Of a stretch of DNA of 13,094 nucleotides, positions 1 through 6,964 are shown one piece after another. Position 1 is the stretch's first letter; each line of letters begins with the position of its first letter. The notes under the pieces were generated by a model. The model was not told the origin of the DNA. It made no database searches and worked only from the letters and a program-made list of their open reading frames with translations. The stretch covers positions 1-13,094 of the forward strand of contig JBBAEA010000101.1 of NCBI GenBank assembly GCA_041656175.1, given 5' to 3'. The DNA comes from JBBAEA01 sp041656175 (GTDB lineage Bacteria > Myxococcota_A > Bradymonadia > UBA4248). A program made the translations under genes and the position numbers.

Positions 1-5
1 AAACC

Positions 6-28
6 CTTTTCTTTGTGCCAAAGAAAAG
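6..28. repeat. Perfect short hairpin, likely remnant of the TTTTCTTTG inverted repeat
   Basis: A 10-bp arm CTTTTCTTTG is followed by TGC and its exact complement CAAAGAAAAG. The right arm continues as AAAGAAAAGATGTTT, which is the reverse complement of the left flank of the long inverted repeat at 8816-8834. This looks like a collapsed or internally deleted copy of that family. The similarity is read directly; the deletion history is inference. Confidence 0.5.
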
Positions 29-180
29 ATGTTTCCCCCCGTACCCCCCTTCCCCAAAGAAAGCACTCTTTTAAGCGTCTTTCGAATAAAATGTCATCTT
101 ATCTTCACCTTGCCTTATTTTATTAGCATTTCTAGCTTATACTTCTCTACAAGATGAGTTTTTGCTTCAGAGCAAAGGTC

Positions 181-220
181 TCAAAACAAGATATTTTTCC
201 ACACTTTACTCTAGCTAGCT
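181..220 (-). repeat. AGCTAGAG dispersed repeat, copy 1
   Basis: On the minus strand this reads AGCTAGCTAGAGTAAAGTGT followed by GGAAAAATATCTTGTTTTGA. The plus strand at 8659-8700 carries nearly the same block, with a few substitutions and a short insertion near its end. Both copies lie in non-coding DNA beside repeat islands. Function unknown; neither copy is placed like a promoter for the adjacent gene. Confidence 0.6.
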
Positions 221-260
221 TTTGACGGTTTTTGCATTAATCAGCGTCTTCCTAGCCCTC

Positions 261-302
261 CACAAAAACAAAGAGCATCCATGTCGAATTAAGTAGATGC
301 TC
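261..302 (-). terminator. Intrinsic-type terminator after rho
   Basis: On the minus strand, about 33 nt after the rho stop codon, GAGCATC pairs with GATGCTC (7 bp, 16-nt loop). It is followed at once by TTTGTTTTTGTG. Stem plus T-rich tail is the classic factor-independent layout. It would end the rho transcript without Rho itself. The long loop lowers confidence. Confidence 0.55.
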
Positions 303-334
303 ATTAATTTTCAGATTTAGAGTTAAACGCTTAC

Positions 335-1582
335 TTAAGTTTGCATAGAGTTAAGGAAATCGGCGTTGTCGTCGGTCGACATCATCTTGTCTAGTAAAAA
401 CTGCATTGCGTCGACAGCGTTAAGATTTTGCAGTATTTGCCTAAGAATCCATACTCTATTGAGGACAGATTCTTCGAGTAAGAGCTCTTCTTTACGTGTA
501 CCCGACTTCGCGATATCGAGGCATGGGAAGATGCGACGCTCCATGAGCTTTCTATCAAGGTGAAGCTCGGCGTTACCCGTACCCTTGAACTCCTCAAAAA
601 TAACTTCATCCATGCGACTACCCGTATCAATAAGAGCAGTCGAAATAATGGTGAGACTACCGCCATTCTCAACGTTTCGCGCCGCGCCAAAAAAGCGCTT
701 TGGCTTATGTAAAGCGTTAGAATCGACACCGCCAGACAATATTTTCCCACTTGCGGGTACTACAGTATTGTAAGCACGCGCTAATCGTGTAATAGAATCC
801 AGCAGTATTACAACATCGCGTTTATGTTCCACAAGGCGCTTTGCTTTTTCAATAACCATCTCTGCCACTTGCACATGTCTTTGCGCTTGTTCATCAAAGG
901 TGGAGCTAATGACTTCGCCTTGCACCGAGCGTTGCATATCTGTGACTTCTTCAGGTCGTTCGTCAATGAGAAGAACTATTAACGTTACCTCTGGATGATT
1001 CTCAGAGATAGCATTAGCAATATTCTGCAGCAGGTGTGTTTTACCCGTTCTTGGTGGAGCGACGATAAGAGCGCGCTGCCCTTTTCCTATGGGTGTAAGC
1101 AAATCAATGATACGCGAGGAATAGTTAGTAGCGCTGTGCTCTAGTTCTAAGCGTTCTTCAGGATACAACGGTGTTAAATTATCAAAAAGAATCTTCTCCG
1201 AAGCTACTTCTGGGTCATCGAAGTTTACCTGTTCGATGTGTAGGAGTGCAAAGTATTTTTCATTTTCTTTTGGTGGCCGAATAAGCCCATAGATAGTGTC
1301 TCCTGTTCGAAGATTAAACTTACGAATCTGGCTCGGCGATACATAAATATCTTCAGGTCCAGGAAGGTAATTGTAATCCATAGATCGCAAGAAACCAAAA
1401 CCATCAGGCAAAGCTTCTAAAACTCCCTCGCCCCATATTTCACCATTTTGATTATTTTGCTCTTGAATAATCGCATAAACAAGTTCTTGGTGCCCCATCG
1501 TTGATGCATTCTCAACATTCATCTCAATAGCTTTAGCTAGGAGTTCAGTGATGTGCATCCTTTTGATATCTTTTAAGTGCAT
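335..1582 (-). CDS. rho: Transcription termination factor Rho
   Basis: Hexameric RNA-dependent ATPase/helicase that loads on C-rich nascent RNA and releases RNA polymerase. At 415 aa it is close to E. coli Rho (419). Residues 1-45 form the N-terminal helical domain. The RNA-binding cold-shock fold covers about 48-120, with the characteristic DGFGFLRS and YVSPSQIRKFNLRTGD blocks. The ATPase core shows Walker A APPRTGKT (175-182), the LLIDERPEEVTDM segment (205-217), Walker B VVILLDSITRLARAYN (257-272), the Q-loop region ASGKILSGGVD (277-287) and the R-loop GTGNAELHLDRK (334-345). The first residues align with the E. coli N-terminus, so the ATG at 1582 is accepted despite only a weak GAG upstream. 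A promoter at 1654-1682 lies in the gap after the SWIM gene, so rho can be expressed alone. No insertion domain is present, unlike in some high-GC phyla. Confidence 0.97.
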   Translation of the reverse strand: MHLKDIKRMHITELLAKAIEMNVENASTMGHQELVYAIIQEQNNQNGEIWGEGVLEALPDGFGFLRSMDYNYLPGPEDIYVSPSQIRKFNLRTGDTIYGLIRPPKENEKYFALLHIEQVNFDDPEVASEKILFDNLTPLYPEERLELEHSATNYSSRIIDLLTPIGKGQRALIVAPPRTGKTHLLQNIANAISENHPEVTLIVLLIDERPEEVTDMQRSVQGEVISSTFDEQAQRHVQVAEMVIEKAKRLVEHKRDVVILLDSITRLARAYNTVVPASGKILSGGVDSNALHKPKRFFGAARNVENGGSLTIISTALIDTGSRMDEVIFEEFKGTGNAELHLDRKLMERRIFPCLDIAKSGTRKEELLLEESVLNRVWILRQILQNLNAVDAMQFLLDKMMSTDDNADFLNSMQT

Positions 1583-1653
1583 ATTGTTCTCAGCGCTTTG
1601 TTAATCGGAGATAAAAAAATTAAGCCAAAAATAGCTGGAAAAACGTTAATTCA

Positions 1654-1682
1654 AGTATAAAAACTGCGTAAATACCAAACAA
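1654..1682 (-). promoter_or_regulatory. Sigma70-type promoter for rho
   Basis: On the minus strand TTGTTT (-35, 1677-1682) and TATACT (-10, 1654-1659) are separated by exactly 17 bp. The predicted start near 1647 gives a leader of about 65 nt before the ATG. The leader is T-rich and C-poor, and I see no leader peptide in it. Position and spacing are good; activity is inferred. Confidence 0.55.
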
Positions 1683-1755
1683 TAACAAGAAGTACGAAAA
1701 ACTTTTAGACACAAGCCCGAAAGCTTATTTATACTAAGTTCCTTAGCATGCCATT

Positions 1756-3315
1756 TTATTTCTTGTCAATAGATGAATCCCTTAATAAGCAGTGACTATA
1801 CCTCGCCCGCTCTCCTATACCTTCGTGATCTACCATTTCCAAATCCCCTAAAAACTCTAGCAAGACTGCGACGTTGCCCTTCTTCATTCTCGTTCTTCTC
1901 GCTAGTTGTCTTTGCGTCGCCGCACCATGTGTCTTTAATGCCCATAGTATGGCTGAAAGGCGCTCTTGTGCGTCTGGGAACTGTTCCAACAATTCCGCGG
2001 GAACCGTACTTTGGAAATCTTGGTCAATCTTATCTTTTTTGTCTAATTCGTGTTTTTGCTTACGGCGATCCTCATACACCGAGCGTTGCTGTGCAGTCGA
2101 CTCTGCCTTTTGCGCAGCTTGCTTTTGTTCTGCTCCGCCTTGCTCCCCATCCATCCCCTCAAGCGTCGATGCGTCCGCGTCATCCTCAAAGCTTAATTCT
2201 CGCAACCCTTCTTTTACGAAATTTTGCGCAGCAAACTCACATATTGGATGAATATACGTCGAAGGTGAAGGCGCAATACCCCAAACACTGGGTGTAGCAA
2301 GTCGCTTGAGTATAGTATTCGTCGATGAACGCGTGATGTGGAAATTATACTCTGATAAATCATCGTTCGCTTCAAAGAAACGGCTAAAATCAATGCTAGG
2401 GATAGGTAGTTCGTATTGCCTACGCTGCTGTCTCTCATTATCAAGATTCTGCTCAGAGCGAGCATCTCTTAAAGAATCAAGCAGCTCCCCCTCTTCCTTA
2501 CCGCGAAGCAAAAATATATTCAGTGGATTCTCATCTATGCAATCGGCGACTTTTCTGACTAAAGCTGCAATATGTTCACACGGCATCTTGAAGTGTGCGC
2601 ATTCACAACTTAGAGCCACCTCTTTATATTTTTGTGGAAATAACGACAATCCAGCCTGCTTAAAAACCTCCCCTATACCTTCAGGCAGCTCGCCGTTCAA
2701 AATAGAGGTCGAAAAAATGGCGCGATCGCTGAGCAGATCGATAATCGTGTTCCACTGATTCTCTGTAAGGGCTTTGAACTTAATCTCCGCCCAAACCCCC
2801 TTGACGATCGCAGAGACAGCAGAGCGTTTTAGCTCAAAATCATCAAAAAGATCCGCTTGAAATATAGGAAGCCCCCGTAACATACGAACTGCATAGTATC
2901 GATTCAAACTTGCGAATTGTTCTAAAAAGTAATTGGCAGTCCACGTTCTGGCTCGCAAACTCGAGTCAAGCGCAACAATTTCTTTTCGCGTTGAAACACG
3001 CGCCTTAAACTCCTTGGCTTTGAATGTAGCCTTGCTCGTAGCAGTATCTATGGATTTTCTTTTCCTGCGACTCCTAGAAACCTTAGCAACCGCAACAGAT
3101 TGCTCCTCTGCTGGTACAGGGTTCAGCGTCTCCGTTTTTTTTGCTTCAACATTTTTGCTCTTCTCACGTCGCTGCTTTCTACCCAGCGTTTTTGAACGCT
3201 TCTGCGCTTTTCCTATACCGATCGTTGATACATCCACAACGCGTCGCAAGGTCGAGACGGAGCTTTGTGCTACAATTTCGGGTCGGTCAGATTTTCGTTT
3301 ATCAGTCGGCATCAT
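1756..3315 (-). CDS. SWIM zinc-finger protein, partner of the SNF2 ATPase
   Basis: About 519 aa if translation starts at the ATG-ATG pair at 3315/3312, which overlaps the SNF2 stop codon by 11-14 nt and suggests coupled translation. An upstream ATG at 3360 would add 15 hydrophobic residues and a larger overlap, so I disfavour it. From 3315, residues 1-100 are a very basic, low-complexity arm. About 120-285 is the SWIM region: LNGELPEGIG, LFPQKYKEVALSCECAHF, then PCEH and LLRG. It gives the CxCx6CxH zinc ligands Cys237, Cys239, Cys246 and His248. An acidic, Gln/Ala-rich linker (about 375-430) follows, then a C-terminal helix-turn-helix-like segment (about 450-505). SWIM domains are expected to bind DNA or proteins. 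The pairing with SNF2 matches B. subtilis ywqA/ywqB, whose exact role I cannot state. Confidence 0.85.
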   Translation of the reverse strand: MMPTDKRKSDRPEIVAQSSVSTLRRVVDVSTIGIGKAQKRSKTLGRKQRREKSKNVEAKKTETLNPVPAEEQSVAVAKVSRSRRKRKSIDTATSKATFKAKEFKARVSTRKEIVALDSSLRARTWTANYFLEQFASLNRYYAVRMLRGLPIFQADLFDDFELKRSAVSAIVKGVWAEIKFKALTENQWNTIIDLLSDRAIFSTSILNGELPEGIGEVFKQAGLSLFPQKYKEVALSCECAHFKMPCEHIAALVRKVADCIDENPLNIFLLRGKEEGELLDSLRDARSEQNLDNERQQRRQYELPIPSIDFSRFFEANDDLSEYNFHITRSSTNTILKRLATPSVWGIAPSPSTYIHPICEFAAQNFVKEGLRELSFEDDADASTLEGMDGEQGGAEQKQAAQKAESTAQQRSVYEDRRKQKHELDKKDKIDQDFQSTVPAELLEQFPDAQERLSAILWALKTHGAATQRQLARRTRMKKGNVAVLLEFLGDLEMVDHEGIGERARYSHCLLRDSSIDKK

Positions 3316-6300
3316 CAAATATCGCATCAGAACTAAGACTAAATAGCTCGCGCAGTGCATGGGTGTCTAGCTCTGTTACCCACGCACCAGAAGAATCTAC
3401 AATAGAGTCAGAGAGCTGCTGTTTTTCTTCTAAAATAATATCAATCTTCTCCTCAAGCGTACCCATAGACAGCATTTTATGCACCTGAACATCCTTATTT
3501 TGCCCAATACGGAATGCTCTGTCGGTCGCTTGGTTCTCCACCGCTGGATTCCACCAGCGATCAAAATGGAAGACGTGATTCGCAGCCGTCAAATTTAAAC
3601 CCGTCCCGCCAGCCATGAGCGAGAGGACGAAGATGGAGGGGCCATCTGGTGATTGGAAAAACTCCACCATGCGATCTCGTTGACCTTGGTTGAGCGATCC
3701 ATGAAGGAACGCTACGCTACCAACGCGCAAGGCTTGCTCTAGTAGTTGAACCAAGATATCCCCCATCGTCTTGTATTGCGTAAAGATAAGCGCCTTCTCT
3801 CCGTTCTCTACGATGACCTCGAGCATCTCTACCAATCGCATCATCTTACCCGAGCGCTGTAGCGTTATCGGTGTATCCTTTTGCACAAGCGCTGGGTGGT
3901 CAACGATTTGTTTAAGGCGCGTAAGAAGCGCTAAAATATGCCCCTTTCGGGTGATGCCATCAGAGTCCTCGATCTTCTTCATCGATTCATCAACGTATGC
4001 TTGATACAGCGACGCTTGCTCCCGCGTTAAAGTGCAGTAGAGCTTGTACTCCATCTTCTCAGGCAAATCTTGGATAATTGATGGATCAGTCTTAACGCGG
4101 CGCAACAAGAACGGTCCTACCAACTTCTTTAGACTCTCTACAGCGTTCGAATCGTTATAGCGCTCAATCGGAATGGCATACAACTGCTGGAATCGCGACT
4201 GTGACCCAAGTAAACTTGGGTTCAAAAAGTCGAGTATAGACCAAAGCTCCGAAAGTCGGTTCTCAATAGGAGTACCGGTAAGCGCGACCCTAAAACTAGC
4301 CTGCAGCTCGCGAACACTTTGTGCTCGCTTAGATGAGGCATTCTTTATGAATTGCGCCTCATCCAATACTAGCATAGCCCAGCGATGTTTGCGTAAAAGG
4401 GGGTAGTCTCGAATTATCAAGCCATACGTCGTAATAACGACGGTGTTTGGCTCAGCCAACTGCGACTTTAACCCGCGTAGATCGCTTACACGATCTGGCC
4501 CGTGGTGCAAAATCACATGTAAACTTGGCGCAAATCGATGGATCTCGCGCTGCCAGTTACCCACAACCGAGGTCGGGCAAATCAGCAAAGTGCCTCGCTT
4601 ATCCTCGGGTTCCCGCTTGGCGTGATTAAGGATTTGAACGATGAGTTGGATCGTTTTACCCAAACCCATGTCATCGGCTAAGCAGCAGCCCAAGCCTAAT
4701 CGCTCTTGGTATGCCAACCACGCCGCCCCCCGTTCTTGGTATGGTCGCAGGGTTCCAACGAAGCTCTCGGGTACGGGTAGCGCGATCTCCTCGCGTTCTT
4801 GCTGCGTAAGGCGCTGCAGAAGGTTCGCAAGCTGCCCTTCGACCAAGATCTCGACGTTGCGGTTGGGGTTGTTGGGATCTGCAATCCCAGAGAGCGCGCG
4901 GCTCATCGCGTCAAACCGCGACATTAAACCTTGGGCTTGGCTGTGATCAATCAAGCTCTCAATGTCCTTGAGTTGCTCTGGATCCACCAAAACCCACGAC
5001 CCATGCCAACGCACCAAGGGCTGCTTCATGTCTACGATTTGCTTAAATTCTTCAACCGAAACCGATTCATCCCCAAGTGCAGCCTCCCACTCAAAGGCGG
5101 AGAGCTCGTTCATGCCAAACATCGACTTATTCTGCGCAAGCTCCTCTGGGTAAGCATCTCGGATACGAAGCCTCGCCACCAAACGTCGATTCCCCTGTCC
5201 CATCAATTGTTCGGGTAAGCGCACATCGAAGCCCGCTGCATGCAAAACAGGGCTAGCCTCCGAAATAAAGCTCCACGCTTGCTTTACATCCAAGAAGACG
5301 CCCTCGGGTTTCGATTGCTGCAAACTCTCGGCTATGGGCGCAAAAACTCGCGCCGCTTTGCCCAAATCCGTCAGCAAACGCTCTTGCGGATTCTCAAAGC
5401 AGTGCTGCTCAATGCGTAGCTTCTGCGTACCAATGCTAAAGACTAATTGCGCTGGAATCGCAAGACTCGGATCCTCGCATGCCACTAAAGTGTAGCGCAA
5501 ATACCAAAATCCCTCCTCCCCCAACTCCTCGCTTGGCGCCTCAAGCCAAAATCCCGTCCTCGCATCAAGCTCCGTCGCCTCGTTAATCGGCGCCAACCAA
5601 TCCGTGAAACTCTCCATTAAATACGGATCCTTCACGTGGTATTCCATCCGCGACGCGCTCTTTGGAGCAATTAATGCCTCAACCCAACGACGCTCCCAAC
5701 GCCCTATCTCCCCCAGCTCTCGCTCCGAAACATACACGTACTCCTTCATCGCGGGCCTGCCACGCGTACCTTGAGCATCCCCCCTATTTTGTTCGGCATC
5801 AAGGGTCTTTTGTAGCTCTTCGCCATACTCAGCCTCAAAGCTGCGCAAGTCATCGAGCTTTTGAGCATACGCCGAATCCTCTGCCACCAAGCGCGCCGCT
5901 TGGCGCATTAAATCATCCACCGCCGCATCCAAAAACGAGCGAAGTAACGCCTCAGGATGCCAAATACAGGGCGGTCGCCGTCTGTGCTTCCTACCCGACT
6001 TCTCCCAACGATTGTGCGGCAAAGACCACAACGAGTAAGCCGCCGTAGGCATATCCGAGGCGAGCTTGCGAAGCCGTCCCACGTCGATGGAGCTCTCAAC
6101 CAGAGCTTGCCACACCGCAAATAATTCGTGATTGTAAGACTTAACCGATGGTACCACCGATTGGCGCGCAACAAGTTCCAGCGCGAACTTCGCCGCCAAT
6201 GACCACGAAACCAAAGAGTGCGTTGGCTGAAACCTAAAGCGCTTCTTTACCTCAAAAAACTTGTTGTCAAAAACCACCGGACTCAACAACTGTACCGTTT

Positions 6301-6547
6301 GCCCAGCTCTCAGCATTACGCCCGTTACCATCTCAATACGGTAACGCCCCTCCTCGCCTGGCAAAACCAACTTCGCCGTTCGAAGCTCCAGATTCAGCGA
6401 CTCCGGCAAAACCAAACCCAAGCGATGTAGCGCCTGACGCCACGGAAACGCCTCCGGTCGCTGCGGACCCCACAACAGCAAATAGCCATCCGACGCCGCA
6501 TTTCGCCACGTGACAAAGGTTGCATTAATATCAACCGGCGCACGCAT
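3302..6547 (-). CDS. Bacterial SNF2-family DEAD/DEAH-like ATPase
   Basis: A DNA-translocating ATPase of the HepA/YwqA group, about 1081 aa from the ATG at 6547. I prefer this start because AGGAGAG lies 10-11 nt upstream; the open frame also allows a GTG at 6568. Residues 1-470 are the poorly conserved N-terminal part. About 480-540 resembles the SNF2-associated DUF3670 domain (FEWEAALGDE, PLVRWHGSWVLVDPEQL). RecA lobe 1 has motif I DDMGLGKT (625-632), Ia CPTSVVGNWQRE (657-668), DEAQ (729-732) and LTGTPIENR (756-764). Lobe 2 has KALIFTQY (918-925), FLHGS (947-951), MAGGTGLNLT (978-987) and DRAFRIGQ (1009-1016). All motifs are intact. Its end overlaps the SWIM gene, so the two are one operon. 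Likely a chromatin or nucleoprotein remodeller or repair factor; the substrate is unknown. Confidence 0.93.
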   Translation of the reverse strand: MRAPVDINATFVTWRNAASDGYLLLWGPQRPEAFPWRQALHRLGLVLPESLNLELRTAKLVLPGEEGRYRIEMVTGVMLRAGQTVQLLSPVVFDNKFFEVKKRFRFQPTHSLVSWSLAAKFALELVARQSVVPSVKSYNHELFAVWQALVESSIDVGRLRKLASDMPTAAYSLWSLPHNRWEKSGRKHRRRPPCIWHPEALLRSFLDAAVDDLMRQAARLVAEDSAYAQKLDDLRSFEAEYGEELQKTLDAEQNRGDAQGTRGRPAMKEYVYVSERELGEIGRWERRWVEALIAPKSASRMEYHVKDPYLMESFTDWLAPINEATELDARTGFWLEAPSEELGEEGFWYLRYTLVACEDPSLAIPAQLVFSIGTQKLRIEQHCFENPQERLLTDLGKAARVFAPIAESLQQSKPEGVFLDVKQAWSFISEASPVLHAAGFDVRLPEQLMGQGNRRLVARLRIRDAYPEELAQNKSMFGMNELSAFEWEAALGDESVSVEEFKQIVDMKQPLVRWHGSWVLVDPEQLKDIESLIDHSQAQGLMSRFDAMSRALSGIADPNNPNRNVEILVEGQLANLLQRLTQQEREEIALPVPESFVGTLRPYQERGAAWLAYQERLGLGCCLADDMGLGKTIQLIVQILNHAKREPEDKRGTLLICPTSVVGNWQREIHRFAPSLHVILHHGPDRVSDLRGLKSQLAEPNTVVITTYGLIIRDYPLLRKHRWAMLVLDEAQFIKNASSKRAQSVRELQASFRVALTGTPIENRLSELWSILDFLNPSLLGSQSRFQQLYAIPIERYNDSNAVESLKKLVGPFLLRRVKTDPSIIQDLPEKMEYKLYCTLTREQASLYQAYVDESMKKIEDSDGITRKGHILALLTRLKQIVDHPALVQKDTPITLQRSGKMMRLVEMLEVIVENGEKALIFTQYKTMGDILVQLLEQALRVGSVAFLHGSLNQGQRDRMVEFFQSPDGPSIFVLSLMAGGTGLNLTAANHVFHFDRWWNPAVENQATDRAFRIGQNKDVQVHKMLSMGTLEEKIDIILEEKQQLSDSIVDSSGAWVTELDTHALRELFSLSSDAIFDDAD

Positions 6548-6569
6548 GAATGAATTCACTCTCCTCACG

Positions 6570-6704
6570 CTATCCTAATCCATGTTTTCTTGGCCACCCT
6601 CGCAGCCACTCCATGACGCCATCACACAGGCGTCGCTCATGAAACCAACTCAAAATCACAAATATCTGCGGTCTCAAACGCGTCTTCAAAATACCACAAG
6701 TCAT
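6570..6704 (-). CDS. Possible 44-aa upstream peptide (doubtful)
   Basis: ATG at 6704 to TAG at 6570, beginning MTCGILKTRLRPQIF. It lies wholly inside the predicted leader of the SNF2 transcript and ends just before the GTG that opens the SNF2 frame. GGGGA occurs 3 nt before the ATG, which is too close for a normal Shine-Dalgarno. The peptide is basic and Trp-rich and matches no family I know. It may be a chance frame or a leader peptide that couples translation to SNF2. Confidence 0.15.
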   Translation of the reverse strand: MTCGILKTRLRPQIFVILSWFHERRLCDGVMEWLRGWPRKHGLG

Positions 6705-6730
6705 TGTCCCCGTCGAAAACGCGCACAGCC

Positions 6731-6759
6731 CTCATACACATTTGCAAACAAACGGTCAA
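6731..6759 (-). promoter_or_regulatory. Sigma70-type promoter for the SNF2-SWIM operon
   Basis: On the minus strand TTGACC (-35, 6754-6759; five of six consensus bases) and TATGAG (-10, 6731-6736; four of six) are 17 bp apart. The leader to the ATG at 6547 would be about 175 nt. It is the best promoter match between murE and SNF2. Confidence 0.45.
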
Positions 6760-6816
6760 GAAAAAAACAGTCTACGAAACACTCTTTTCTTTTGAGGGGG
6801 GCTACGCCTCCCCTAC

Positions 6817-6941
6817 GCGCAAGCTTCCCTCCAAATACGCTAAGAGCCGCTTTATTTTGTGCAGCGTCTCGGCTATTCGCCGAGCCACCGCACAAAATGC
6901 GGCACTAAGCGTATTTCTCGGGTGATCTTGCGCTACCCCCC
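6817..6941 (-). repeat. Long covarying hairpin element, copy A
   Basis: The two ends pair: GCGCAAG (6817-6823) with CTTGCGC (6927-6933). Inside, CCC pairs with GGG (6827-6829/6920-6922), AAATACGCT with AGCGTATTT (6833-6841/6908-6916), GCCGC with GCGGC (6846-6850/6899-6903), ATTTTGTGC with GCACAAAAT (6854-6862/6890-6898) and CTCGGC with GCCGAG (6868-6873/6879-6884), closing on a TATTC loop. The right end continues TACCCCCC. The window's last 114 bases hold a diverged copy in the opposite orientation whose helices are kept by compensatory changes. It is transcribed 3' of murE. It may be a structured RNA or a hairpin mobile element. No U-tract makes it a canonical terminator. Confidence 0.8.
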
Positions 6942-6964
6942 GATTGCTAACGAACACACAAAAC

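Larger units (their letters stand above)
1..334. other. Non-coding region downstream of rho
   Basis: No credible gene is seen in these 334 bases. They hold a small perfect hairpin near the left edge (6-28), two C-runs around 35-47, one copy of a 40-bp dispersed repeat (181-220, minus) and a terminator-like hairpin for rho (261-302). The rest is AT-rich and shows nothing I can name. Confidence 0.7.
6548..6964. other. Non-coding region between murE and the SNF2 gene
   Basis: No established gene. From the murE side it contains a long structured hairpin element (6817-6941), a GC-rich hairpin GGGGGGCTACGCCTCCCC (6796-6813), a promoter-like sequence (6731-6759), a doubtful 44-codon frame (6570-6704) and a 6-bp hairpin GACGCC/GGCGTC with an 8-nt loop (6614-6633). 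No clear T-rich intrinsic terminator follows murE. Confidence 0.7.

Noticed and set aside
1692..1747. Terminator between the SWIM gene and rho
   Set aside because: Small stems (CTAAG-GAA-CTTAG; AAGC/GCTT) exist, but neither is followed closely by a T-run, so I do not call a terminator.
1773..2297. Plus-strand open frame of 174 codons opposite the SWIM gene
   Set aside because: Shadow of the minus-strand SWIM coding sequence; composition and context give no independent support, as for the other plus-strand frames under the SNF2, murE and aminotransferase genes.
3316..3360. Upstream ATG extending the SWIM protein by 15 residues
   Set aside because: It would lengthen the overlap with the SNF2 gene to 59 nt and add a hydrophobic stretch not expected in the family; the ATG-ATG at 3312-3315 overlapping the SNF2 stop is a better coupled start.
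6817..6941. Integron attC site
   Set aside because: Size and long imperfect inverted repeat fit loosely, but the attC core sites (RYYYAAC and GTTRRRY) are not at the ends and there is no integrase or cassette series.
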